This document shows, one piece after another, positions 21,938-33,013 of a stretch of 64,000 nucleotides of DNA. The notes beneath the pieces were generated by a model, which was not told the origin of the DNA, ran no database searches, and saw nothing but the letters and a program-made list of their open reading frames with translations. A program made the translations under genes and the position numbers. Positions within the stretch are counted from its first letter, which is position 1, and each line of letters starts with the position of its first letter. The stretch is from the NCBI GenBank assembly GCA_024364735.1, contig JAGFNQ010008788.1, positions 1 to 64,000 of the forward strand. Direction: 5' to 3'. The DNA comes from Boesenbergia rotunda (lineage: Eukaryota > Streptophyta > Magnoliopsida > Zingiberales > Zingiberaceae).

Positions 21938-24681
21938 TGTTAAATACGACAAATTGAAAATTCGGTCTAGAAAATTTTTTGAATAATTTTCTGAAGGTTT
22001 TAGGGTTCCGGTCTCTTTAACGAAGTTTAAAGAGGGAAAAAAGGATTTGAACCCTAAATTTGAAGGGGTTGTTTGGTTAAAAATCTAAAGTTAGGGGCCT
22101 ATGTTGGTTTATCCAAAATTGGAGGGGTTAATTGAAAAGGACATCATATAAATTCATTTTTCTCTTCTCCTTTTTCCTCATCGAAGCTGTCGGACGCCCA
22201 TCGCCTCCTCTGTGTGGCGACCGAAGCTCTAAGTCCGATCGCCCTTACTAACGTTTCCAACCCGTTTGAGACGTCGGAGTTTTCGTTCCCTTGGGTTCCT
22301 CCTTTGGTCTTCTTGGTTCTTTTCCTCCTTCTCTACTCGTCACACGCCGCTGGCGGATTCCTTCCCACGAGCGGAGTTGCTTTCCCTAGCGCTGCCCTGA
22401 GTGGTGCGGTCCTATTTTGGGCATCGTGGGGTGGAGCATCGTCGTCATTGGAGCCAACCACCGGCGATCTACGCATAGTAAGTGTCCAATCTTCCCTTTC
22501 TTAGTGGATCTGATGGGTTATAATGATTTAAATAGGCATTGGGTACTCCATCTTTGTAGATTTTGGATTGAATATGTATTTTCTTTGCAAACCGTGCTCT
22601 ATTGAGGGTTTTTGGAGGGGTTTGTTGTTTGAATTGTGGATCTCTAGCCTATCCTATTATGGAGGAGGTCTTATCTTAGTTTTGAGATTTTCTAGAAGGT
22701 TGGATTAGTTCTGTTCAGTTTGGTGGATTGAAAGAATGGCTATATCAGAACTCCCTGTATCGATTAATCTCTTGTGCTTTGATCAAATTCTATTAGTATG
22801 CTATGAGAATTCTATTCTTCTTGGATTGGTTTGGTTAGCTCTATGTAGTAGTGGATGGTTTTGTTCTAATCACAGAATTTCTGTTGGAAGGATTTTAATG
22901 ATCTGAGCAGCTTGGGTTGTGAATCTACGTTGGATCAAGATGAATTTGGAAGGGTGAATTTAGCTAACAATGTGAAGTGTTTTGTTGTGGATTGGTTGTG
23001 ATAGGTTGGAGGTGAGATTAAAACCTAAGTCCGATAATTAGGTTGAACCTGATTAAAATCTTGTAATGCCATAGCCATGCGATACCATATAGGAAAGGTG
23101 TAGAATGGTAATTGAAAGTTTTGTTATTATGATACTGATAATATTTAGGATATGGATTCATTTTGGGATCTGTCCTTTGGATTTGGAAAGGAGATTTTGG
23201 ATCTTGTAATTAGGAATTCACATATGGGACGAAACCTAACCTAATCTTTTGGAGGTATTAGATTAGGGTTAATGATGAGTTTAATATAACATTAAAATTA
23301 CATTAAATCTAGCTAGGATGATATGGAACTTGAATAGTAGTTAATTAGCTAATTACTATTATGTAAGTTGCTAAGGTTATGCCCTTTGATACAGGACTTG
23401 ATTGATTACTTGCGGATAATTGGACGGGAGGTTCTCATTTGATACGAACTCCAACAAGAGACGGGTACTTCTTGCTTGTTTCTTTAGATCCACATTACCT
23501 TTATGCTTGGCTATTTACTTATGTGCGGTAGGATTTATTTACCTTAAATTTGCTATCATTTGTTATCCTGCTTGATACTTGTTCTTTGATCTTGGATATG
23601 ATCTGTTTCTTATCTATACAGTCTCTATATTTGATATCTAACTCTGTATAGTATTTATGTATGCATGTGTGCATAGATATAGAGGCATGTCACCTTATAT
23701 CTACATGGTTTGATTTCTGGTATTACTTGCATGTGTATCTAGATGCATGATGGTTAGGTTATTATACATATAATCGACCTGTGCATATTAGGTTGAGTTA
23801 TGTCTGATGACTGGGAGGGGTTGCATGTGTCAGAGTCATGCACCATCCCTGCACTGTTGCATGTTGACAATCAGCGACTCCGTTGTGGTTGACCCTATCA
23901 TCTTTCGGTATATGATATGCACACATGACTACTCATGGGTTAGTGGATACCGTTGGGTGTATGCATTTGCTCTGTACTACTCAGCTTGGTCGCTCATGGA
24001 TAGTGGTTTCGGAACGTGGTAGCAGGTAGGGATCCCTTCTCTTTCCATAGACCAGAGGTGATGAGAGCGACGCTCCCCCATATATACATGGGATAGGCGG
24101 GGGTCGTCCCCCGCCAACATCCTGTCCACTCGGTCACTCAGGAGCAGTAATGGTAGAGTGCGTACAGTGTCACAACCCTACCCACTCGGCTGACACATTA
24201 TTGCATATCTCGATGGCTTGACTGGCTTCAAGGGTGACCATGTCATTGCATCATGTGCATATGATGCATTATGCATTTGATTGTGATTACTACATTTATT
24301 TGCTGATATGTTTGACATACATATACAGGATATACCATTTGTGTGGTTTGATAACCCTGCACTTGCTCGTATGATACGAGTCCTTTTTATGATCAAGATA
24401 GACTGATTTCTTGTATGTACTTTCAGTTGTTACTTTCAGTTATGCATATTCTGATATACCTGTGAGACTGTATCCTGTTATTTATGTATAACTTATTTAG
24501 CTACTTTTTTTGCCATACATATCTTTTTCTATTAATTCAGAGTCCACTTGGACTCACCACCCGTCACAATGTTTGTTTTTCAGGTTGATAGGTCCCCGGA
24601 GGAGCCCATTTGCCAGTCTCGGGTACCTACGACTCCATTTGATGGGTGCTTCCGCGTGTTCTATTTTGTTTTTATAGCATG

Positions 24682-26153
24682 TGTAGGACCGGTGCCGTCG
24701 ATAGAGGGGGGGTGAATATCGACCGTAAATCTTTCGTTGAAAACTTCGTAAGACTTTTGTTCGTTCTAGATTTAGAGCGTTAGTGCAGCGGAAAATAGAA
24801 AAATAAAGAACAGAACAAAACACAGATTACTCGCGGGATTTATTTACTCGGCGTGAGTCCACTATTGGTCTCCTTTCTGGAATTTCTAGAGGCGTAGAAA
24901 ACCCGTCTTACAGTTGATAGTTACAAGCAATAATATAGAAAATTAAGTGTGGAATTAAATAACAGCAAACCGAACAAAACAAGGTCTGAAGCTCGGCCGA
25001 TCTGGACCTCCGAAGTGCCGCGCACTTCCTCCTGGAGCCTCCCGATCATAGAGCCTCATCTTTAGCGTGTTGTCGTCGGTCAGAATGCTCAGAATCGCTT
25101 TCAGCAGTTGTGTTTGAAGCAGAGGGGTCGAGGCCCCTTATATAGTGCTCCTGGGGGCGCCCTGGACGTCGGGGTGCCCCTATTGACTCGGTCAAACCTT
25201 ATCCCCGCGCTGACCTCGCCGCGGCTGATAAAACCTCTAACCAGGGTGTCCCGGACCTCCTGGGCACCTAGCTTGAACCCAGTCAAAGCTAATCTTCTGC
25301 TTCGAACTCACAGCAGCAAAACAGCTTTGAACCCAGGCGCCCCCATCAATGTGGGCACCTGGCTTCATGCCTTTCAACCCAACACTGGGTTTTAGGCTTT
25401 GACTGGGGGCGCCCCCATCATCCTGGGCGCCCTGCTTGGCTGGATTCCAGCCCCAATGTATGTTATTTGCCTGCTTTGTCTTCCGTTCTAGGTACCTGCA
25501 AGATACAAAAATACAAAGCAAATATACACACATTCTTAACCTTAAGGACTTGGTTCTGACTTCGGATTTCCATGAAACCCTAGGTCGAACCGACACAAAT
25601 TCCCACCCCCGAGAACGCGCCTTTCACCTACTCCTCTCAGGAGACGGTTGCCACCCATCCTTCGGGTGGATTTTTGCCCAGCAGCCCTTCGCCAGGTGCC
25701 TAGTATCCCTTCGCCAGGTCTTCAATGCCTAGCAGTCCTTCGCCAGGTGCCTAGCAGCCCTTCTCCAGGTCTTCGATGCCTAGCAGGCCTTCGCTAGGTG
25801 CCCAGCAGCCCTTCGCCAGGTCTTAGGTTTTCGATGCCTAGCAACCCTTCGCTAGGTGCCCAGCAGTCCTTCGCCAGGTCTTAGGGTTTCGATGCCTAGC
25901 AGCTCTTCGCTAGGTGCCCAGCAACCCTTCGCCAGGTCTTAGGGTTTCGATGCCTAGCAGCCCTTCGCTAGGTGCCTAGCAGCCCTTCGCCAGGTCTTAG
26001 GGTTTCGATGCCTAGGTTAACTAGGACTTTTCTTCCACTTAGGTTGCTTCTCCTTTGCTCCCCTTTGTCTGTTCAATGTATCACTGACTTAAGTGTATTG
26101 TCAAACATTAAAACACTTAGAGGTGAACATCATTGATGCAACTTGCACCAACA
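24682..26153 (-). repeat. 3' LTR of element A
   Basis: On plus: TGTAGGACCGGTGCCG...TTGCACCAACA, 1,472 bp. Includes the GAGGGGGGGTGAATATCG block, TATATAA on minus at 25137-25144, GGCGCCC-rich U3 (25150-25440) and the 'CTTCGCCAGGT' array (25665-26015). Relative to the partner LTR it lacks 45 bp near 24845, between ACT direct repeats. Confidence 0.92.
25640..26015. repeat. U3 tandem array of LTR A (copy 1)
   Basis: About a dozen units of 25-33 bp built from 'GCCTAGCAGCCCTTCGCCAG' followed by GT and sometimes CTTAGGGTTTCGAT. The same array recurs at 31345-31695 in the other LTR. It ends in CCTAGGTTAACTAGG, a 15-bp palindrome also found at the same place in the B LTRs. Confidence 0.88.
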
Positions 26154-28430
26154 ATCTCCCCCTTTTTGATGTTTGACAATAACTTAAGTTAGATTGGTTT
26201 AAAGGGCTAAACTTTAACTCTTGGGATCAAATAAAAAAAAAATGATATATGTTTTGAACCTACATTTTTGATCTTTGGGAGAGAAAAAATTTCTAACTTA
26301 AGCGCACCTCTCCCCCTTTGTCATACATCAAAAATTACCAGAAATACTTGCGCCAACAATGGGAACATTTGGTTCTTTTTGAAAATACTTAGTATAAGTT
26401 TTTGAAAACATAGCATAAAACTAAGTACTTGAACTCAGAAAACTTAAACAATATTTTTTGAGAAAATACCATATTTTTGAAAGAATACTATGAGTTTTGA
26501 AAGGTATAAATACTTTGAAAAATAATCTTTGAAACATGCAAGTATTTTTAAAGAAACTAGATTGAGCCTTTTTGGAAAATCTAAGTACTTTTGAAACATT
26601 TTATGCAATTTTTGACAATCTAAGTATTTAAAACAAATTATTATGCATTTTTGAAAAACATAAGTACTTTGAAAAATATTGTGCAATTTTTGAAAAACAA
26701 AAGTTTGCAATTTTGGAAAATATAAGTACTGTTTGAAAAGTGTTAGACTTTGAAAAATATAAATATCTTTTTGAAAGGATATTATGCATTTTGAAAACAT
26801 AATAGTTTACTTGGCTTGGTCTACTTTCCAGTCTGACACAATCCTAGGAATCCTTGTTGACTACAAGGACATTTTCCTAAATGTCCTGGAAAATTTTCCA
26901 AACTCAAGAAAATACTCTTTCAGAACAGAATTTAAAAAAAATGATAGTACTTTGAAAATATATGTAAGTATATTTTGAAAGACTGACTATTTATGTTTTC
27001 AACAAGATTTTGAAAAAGTAGTGCGCGAAAACATATTCTTTAAAATGTTTAATAATTCTTTTAGTTTAACCTCCCCCTAAACTTGACCCAGTCCTAGGAA
27101 GCTTATTGACCACAAGTACTCTTCCTCTGAGTCTTTAGGGTTTGGTTTAGACCAAATGAATTATTTCATAAAAAAAATAAATGATTACAAAAAAAACTTT
27201 TCTGAAATTCTTCTTTTGACTCAGATTCCCCCTAAATTTGACACATCCTAGGAGTCCTTGAAGATCATGAAGTGGGCATTTCCTCTGTGTCTTTAGGGTT
27301 TATCAGAGTCAAAGAAGCAGGTAAATTTTTGAACATATAAACCTTTTTCAAAAACACAAGTGATAATGATTTAAAGCACAGTTTTCGAAAAGTTTTTTCA
27401 AGTGATAGTAATGCTTAAAGTGCAGTTTTCGAAAACCATTTCGAACAAAATAAAAAGCACTCCCCCTGTACCCGATACCGTTTGACTCTATCTAAGTGCC
27501 TTAAGGAACTTTAGTATTGTCCTAAGAGGCTTATGTCTAATTGCGTGAGTCAAATAATTTTAAAAAGATATAATTTTTGAAAACATGTAATATGTATATT
27601 CAATTAGACAAGCATGAATTCCATAAAAACATTATTATGTTAAAGTAATATTTTGAAAATATATTTTTAAGAAAATATTCTAGCAATTTTGAAAAACAGT
27701 TTTGAAAAATATTTTTCAATTTATTAGTTCTTAACATCTCACCCATTCTAGATGTCTTAATACAGCAAGCATGGTTGCCTTATAGGTGTATTGTGAGATG
27801 CTTGAATCATTTTTCTTAATTTATTATTAACTCTAAAATTTAATTGAAGCTTGTGTTAGATTCAAATCTAACAATAGTAAAGTGAATTTAGTTTTCAATA
27901 ATCGGCTTCCAGGTCTTGGCGAGGCACTAGGCCTTCTTTGGCCGTAGCCTTATTGGATCATCAACCCTTTCCTTGACAAAGCCTTTTATTGAAAATCCAT
28001 TTTCAAGTTACTCCTTGAAAGATTTTGGTCTAACTAGTTTGGGTCTTGGATCGGTAGCTTCGGCTAGTTCCACCAGTCTAAAGAGACCAAGTAGTGTATA
28101 CTTAACCTTATTAGAAAAGGCTTCCCTAACGTACTATCATCTCACCTCCACCCAATACTAGGTTGATCAAGTTTCAATTATTCTTTTTCCTATAGCCGTT
28201 CTAAATTATGCACAAAATTTAAATATGAATGACATGTCATATATTTAAAAGAATTAGCAAATGCATGACATGGCAGTTATGCATGAGTCAAACAAGTCCA
28301 AAGCATTTTAATTACGTTTCTAAAGATGTATCAAATTCCCGATTTGATACATGTCGTGTGAACCGACGAATACGTCAACCCACTTTGACATATTAAATTA
28401 AATTAATTGTTGCGGTTTGGGTAAGATTTT
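26154..28430 (-). other. 3' noncoding region of element A with repeated PPT-like modules
   Basis: No credible coding ORF: a 118-codon minus ORF at 26444-26800 is a by-product of TTTTGAAAAATA-type repeats. Minus-strand purine tracts of the GGGGGAG type occur at 26154-26166, about 26308-26318, 27070-27078, 27226-27234 and 27460-27468. Three of them precede related blocks containing TCCTAGGA and CTTTAGGGTTT or similar. Element B has matching modules. Confidence 0.7.
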
Positions 28431-29160
28431 AGTTTAGTTTGGGTTTATTTAATATTTGGCTGGATTAAGAATTAATTGAAGTTAACTTAATTAGAAATTA
28501 ATTAATTAATTGAGATTTAATTGAATTAATTTAAGTTTGAATTAATTTAGATTGAATTAATTTAAGTTTGAGTTAATTTAATTTGAATTAATTTAAGTTC
28601 GAATTAATTAGGATTAATTTGAATTAATTTAAGTTCGAATTAATTAGGATTAATTTAAGTTCGAATTAATTAAGATTTATTAATTTGAATTTGAATTAAG
28701 ATTTAATTTAATTTGAATTTAATTAAGATTTAATTTAATTTGAATTTAATTTAATTAAGAATTAATTTATGTTGAATTTTATTTAATTAAGATTTAATTT
28801 AATTTGAATTTAATTTAATTACGATTTAATTTAATTTAAATTTAATTTAATTATGATTTAATTTAAGTTGAATTTAATTTAATTAAGATTTAATTTAAGT
28901 TGAATTTTATTTAATTAAGATTTAATTTAAGTTGAATTTTATTTAATTAAGATTTAATTTAATTTGAATTTAATTTAATTATGATTTAATTTAATTTGAA
29001 TTTAATTTAATTAAGATTTAATTTAAGTTGAATTTTATTTAATTAAGATTTAATTTAAGTTTAATTTAATTTAATTAAGATTTAATTTAATTGATTTCAA
29101 TTAAGATTTAATTTAATTGATTTAAATTAAGATTTAATTTAATTGATTTGAATAATTAAG
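28430..29160. repeat. TTAATTTAATTAAGATT minisatellite-like tract
   Basis: About 700 bp composed almost only of A, T and scattered G, in units such as GATTTAATTTAAGTTGAATT and TTAATTTAATTAAG, with a period of roughly 26-36 bp in the clearest part (28740-29060). It lies at the 3' side of the zinc-knuckle ORF. Element B has a shorter counterpart at 50690-50930 (AATTAATTAAGGATTAATT). Confidence 0.85.
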
Positions 29161-30189
29161 ATTGAAATGATTGATTAATAGTTGTAGGTTTAAGTTCAGA
29201 ATTTTCATTATTTCGAAAATTTCTGACTCTTCGTTATTTATCTTTTCAAGTTTTTCTAACAATTCGGATTTGTTTGAACCTTTGTGAACTTTATTTACTA
29301 TGACCTTTATCTTAGATAGTTCCACATCCTCCTCATTCTCAAAATTACATCTTTTAGTATCCTTAAAGTAGGAGGAGTAGTTTGGGCCACTAGTTAAAGT
29401 TTTGTAATAACTTTCAAGATTATCTATAGTTAAGTTATTTTCTAGGAGAATTTCATCTTCAAAATTATCTTCAGAGATAATATCTTCAGAATTATTTTTA
29501 GAGTTTTCAAATTCGAATTCAGAGTTATACAACGGATTTTTGAATTCATAGTTATCTAAAGGATTTTCAAATTTAGAATTATCCTTAAGATATTTTAATT
29601 CAAATCTATCCTTAAGATTTTCAAATTTGAATTCGGATTTATCTTTAGGATTTTCGAATTTGAATTCGGGATTATCTTTAGGATTTTCAAATTTTAATTC
29701 AGGATTATCCTTAGGATTTTCGAATTTTAATTCAGGATTATCCGTATTAAAATTCAGATTAATTCCAGAATTAATTTCAGAATTAACTTTGGAAATTATC
29801 AAGTTAACATTAAGAATTAAAGTGTTGATTTCTGATATTTTAGAATTATTTACTTTTTCTAAATGATTATGCAAGATATCTATTTAACTGTGTAATATTT
29901 CAAATTTATCAGAAAAAATGTCTACATTATTTACATAAGCTAGTGCAGGAATTTTAAAACTTTTCGGAACGTAAATTTTACGTACCTTTGTCGGACATTT
30001 GTTCTTGTAGTGTCCGTATTTTCCGCACTTGAAGAATTGTACGTGATCCTTATTTTTCCGGACTTCTGGCGCTGGTGCCCCCTGTGCCGCCGGGGGTGTA
30101 GACCGAGTCTTACGAGTAGGGCACTGATTTTTATAGTGCCCTCTCTCCTTGCTCGTGAAACAAATAATATGGAACTTAAAATTTGACAT
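29134..30189 (-). pseudogene. Element A ORF: two zinc knuckles plus acidic repeat domain
   Basis: One frame from ATG 30189 to 29134, interrupted only by TAA at 29884-29886 where element B has a Gln codon (HSQINILHN). The N-terminus has two damaged CCHC knuckles. Knuckle 1 is CFTSKERGHYKNQC, with its second Cys changed to Ser. Knuckle 2 is FFKCGKYGHYKNKC, with its first Cys changed to Phe. Then comes 'VRKIYVPKSFKIPAL', resembling the VPK motif of Gag tails. The rest is Asn/Glu/Asp/Lys-rich with tandem 11-residue repeats DNPELKFENPK (about four, then decayed copies) and a possible helical C-terminus. No capsid domain. It may be a reduced Gag that binds RNA. This is inference. Confidence 0.75.
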
Positions 30190-30283
30190 TTAAAATTAAA
30201 TTATACCTGATTCACCCCTGGGCTCCCCCTTAACTACTGGCATCGTTGCTCCGTCGGCGGTTAGTCCGGTGAAGAGCGACCTT

Positions 30284-30295
30284 GCTCTGATACCA
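30284..30295 (-). promoter_or_regulatory. Primer binding site of element A
   Basis: TGGTATCAGAGC on the minus strand, two bases inside the 5' LTR border at 30298. Confidence 0.92.
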
Positions 30296-30297
30296 CT

Positions 30298-31834
30298 TGT
30301 AGGACCGGTGCCGTCGATAGAGGGGGGGTGAATATCGACCGTCAATCTTTCGTTGAAAACTTCGTAAGACTTTTGTTCGTTCTAGATTTAGAGCATTAGT
30401 GCAGCGGAAAATAGAAAAATAAAGAACAGAACAAAACACAGATTACTCGCGGGATTTATTTACTTGGTTCCCGACCCATCTGGGTCAGTACGTCCAAGGC
30501 CTATGTACTCGGCGTGAGTCCACTATTGGTCTCCTTTCCGAAATTTCCGGAGGCGGAGAAAACTCGTCTTACAGTTGATAGTTACAAGCAATAATATAGA
30601 AAATTAAGTGCGGAATTAAATAACAGCAAACCGAACAAAACAAGGTCTGAAGCTCGGCTGATCTGGACCTCCGAAGTGCCGTACACTTCCTCCTGGAGCC
30701 TCCCGGTCGTAGAGCCTCGTCTTTAGCATGTTGTCGTCGGTCAGAATGCTCAAAATCGTTTTCAGCAGTTGTGTTTGAAGCAGAGGGGTCGAGGCCCCTT
30801 ATATAGTGCTCCTGGGGGCGCCCTGGACGTCGGGGGTGCCCCTATTGACTCGGTCAAACCTTATCCCCATGCCGACCTCGCCGCGGCTGATAAGACCTCT
30901 GACCAGGGCGCCCCGGACCTCCTAGGCGCCTAGCTTGAACCCAGTCAAAGCTAATCTCCTGCTTTGAACTCGCATCAGCAAAACAGCTTTGAACCCGAGC
31001 GCCCCGGACCTCCCGGGCGCCCCCATCAATGTGGGCGCCTGGCTTCATGCCTTTCAACCCAACACTGGGTTTTAGGCTTTGACTGGGGGCGCCCCCATCA
31101 TCCCGGGCGCCCTGCTTGGCTGGATTCCAGCCCCAATGTATGTTATTTGCCTGCTTTGTCTTCCGTTCTAGGTACCTGCAAGATACAAAAATACAAAGCA
31201 AATATACACACATTCTTAACCTTAAGGACTTGGTTCTGACTTCGGATTTCCATGAAACCCTAGGTCGAACTGACGCAAATTTCCACCCCCGAGAACGCGC
31301 CTTTCACGTACTCCTCTTAGGAGACGGTTGCCACCCAGTCCTTCGGGTGGACTTTTGCCTAGCAACCCTTCGCCAGGTGCCTAGCATCCCTTCGCCAGGT
31401 CTTCAATGCCTAGCAGTCCTTTGCCAGGTGCCTAGCAACCCTTCGCCAGGTCTTCGATGCCTAGCAGCCCTTCGCTAGGTGCCCAGCAGCCCTTCACCAG
31501 GTCTTAGGTTTTCGATGCCTAGCAAACCTTCGCTAGGTGCCCAGCAGTCCTTCGCCAGGTCTTAGGGTTTCGATGCCTAGCAGCTCTTCGCTAGGTGCCC
31601 AGCAGCCCTTCGCCAGGTCTTAGGGTTTCGATGCCTAGCAGCCCTTCGCTAGGTGCCCAGCAGCCCTTCGCCAGGTCTTAGGGTTTCTATGCCTAGGTTA
31701 ACTAGGACTTTTCTTCCACTTAGGTTGCTTCTCTTATGCTCCCCTTTGTCTGTTCAATGTATCACTGACTTAAGTGTATTGTCAAACATTAAAACACTTA
31801 GAGGAGAACATCATTGATGCAACTTGCACCAACA
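30298..31834 (-). repeat. 5' LTR of element A
   Basis: 1,537 bp, TGTAGGACCGG...CACCAACA on plus, nearly the same as 24682-26153 apart from point changes and the 45-bp difference. TATATAA on minus near 30798-30805. GGCGCC-rich block 30812-31112. Tandem array 31345-31695. The longer form is ancestral because the B LTRs also carry the extra 45-bp segment (TTGGTTCC...GTCCAAGGCC). Confidence 0.92.
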
Positions 31835-32161
31835 GCATGCTCTATACTTTGTATTCATTTTTATATCGTGGACTTGTATTTGTGATTCATTCGTGTGGTA
31901 TTATATTTTTGAGTCCTCTGTTGGACTCTGTGTTGTGGTTTTTGCTGCGCGCCTGCCCTGAGGGAAGCTCAAGTGAGTTTTGTAGCTTTACTACTGTGAT
32001 GCTCTTATTTTCGTTATGTTATATATCTGTTTTGAGACCTGAGGCTAACTTATTATCTATGTGTGTTGTATATATGTGCAAATTATCCATCGGACAGGGG
32101 AGATGTTGCCCGATTTTATATTGGATCAGCGGCTCCATTGGTCTCGGGGCATGACACAAAG

Positions 32162-32949
32162 TCAGGAGTCTTTCGTTGTGGAGCTATCCAGTACCCAGGA
32201 GATTGGCCCTTCCTGGTCCCTCGCTGTGGCACAAGGGGATGGTGAGAAACTAGCACTGGTCCCTGCGTCAGAAGCGGAGCCGACTCGAGTAATAAGTCCC
32301 CCGCCTCCTCGTCGAAGACTTCTTATCCTTCCCACCAAGGAGGAGGAGGAGAATGAGTCAACCGCCATCCTTCAGAAGACCGCACCCCTCCTACCCTTCA
32401 AAAGATGAAAACTTGATCAGCTCGAGCTCCACATCACATTCTTGAGGACGAGGAGGATCTCGTTCCTCTCTCGAAGCGTTGAAGGGGATGACATCACCCG
32501 CTGCGGAGTTCGAGGAGGAAATTGATCCATCCATTAGGGAAGCACCATCACTTCCACCTTCGCCAGGGGCCCTCAGTTAGAAGGGTAAGATGGTCCGGTT
32601 TGAAGAACCAAAGCCTACGAGCACCCGCCTTAGTAGGAAAATACAGGCTGCTGAGAAGGCGGCTAAAATTGTCCCCCAGTGCCTAGAAATTAGGGAGTCG
32701 CCTCGGGGGAGTCAACCTTCGGAGGAGATATCCTCAAGCACTGATGACAGCCGTCCGGGGCCCTCCATAATACTCGTCGAGGAGACTCATCGAGTGGCTC
32801 TTTCTGCGCGTCGCTCCAAAGCTACTTCAGGCATACCCTATCCAAGAAGCTGGGAAGCGATGAGGGAGCGTGTTGAGGGGTATATCACCTCTCTCGAGGA
32901 TGTGACCTCGGCCAGAGTGATCGCCCGACTATACGAGTCCCTCCTAAAG
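32162..32949 (+). pseudogene. Antisense ORF, exon 2 continuation
   Basis: The frame interrupted at 21937 resumes here (QESFVVELSSTQEIGPSW..., Pro/Glu-rich, RVISPPPPRRR). It ends at TGA near 32406 and resumes in another frame at about 32590-32949 (MVRFEEPKPTSTRL, ...ATSGIPYPRSWEAMRER, ...SLEDVTSARVIARLYESLLK). At least one frameshift is present. A splice donor follows at 32950. Confidence 0.6.
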
Positions 32950-33013
32950 GTATAATTTCGTCTATCTTTTCTTATTATCACTACTTTTTAATTCTTACTG
33001 CTTCCTTTATTAG
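32950..33013 (+). other. Intron 2 of the antisense ORF (64 nt)
   Basis: Begins GTATAATTTCG, is very T-rich and ends CTTCCTTTATTAG. The length equals intron 1. Coding-like sequence lies on both sides (SLLK before, a Glu-rich coiled-coil region after). Confidence 0.6.

Larger units (their letters stand above)
24682..31834 (-). mobile_element. Element A: pol-less Sirevirus-like element with zinc-knuckle ORF, TSD GCATG
   Basis: LTRs at 24682-26153 and 30298-31834, TSD GCATG at 24677-24681 and 31835-31839, PBS TGGTATCAGAGC (minus) at 30284-30295, PPT at 26154-26166. The 4.1-kb interior has no gag capsid region and no pol. It has one ORF next to the PBS (29134-30189), a long TTAATT-type repeat, AT-rich DNA and several PPT-like modules. 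Element B (47031-53358) is a sister copy with the same layout. It would need reverse transcriptase and integrase in trans. Confidence 0.92.
21938..32156 (+). repeat. Solo Tekay/Del-like LTR split by element A, TSD CAAAG
   Basis: Starts TGTTAAATACGAC and ends GGTCTCGGGGCATGACA, a terminus I associate with Tekay/Del chromovirus LTRs. Flanked by CAAAG at 21933-21937 and 32157-32161. Without element A it is about 3.06 kb. It spans 21938-24676 and 31840-32156. There is no gag, pol or PBS, so it is a solo LTR. It sits in exon 2 of the antisense ORF, whose frame resumes after it. Confidence 0.87.

Noticed and set aside
25640..26015. Possible CRISPR-like array of regular repeats
   Set aside because: Units are directly adjacent variants without unique spacers, occur identically in both LTRs, and the context is a plant retrotransposon.
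26444..26800. 118-codon minus ORF (Phe/Gln/Lys-rich)
   Set aside because: Made of TTTTGAAAAATA repeats in noncoding DNA. The corresponding ORFs in B are shorter and occur on both strands.
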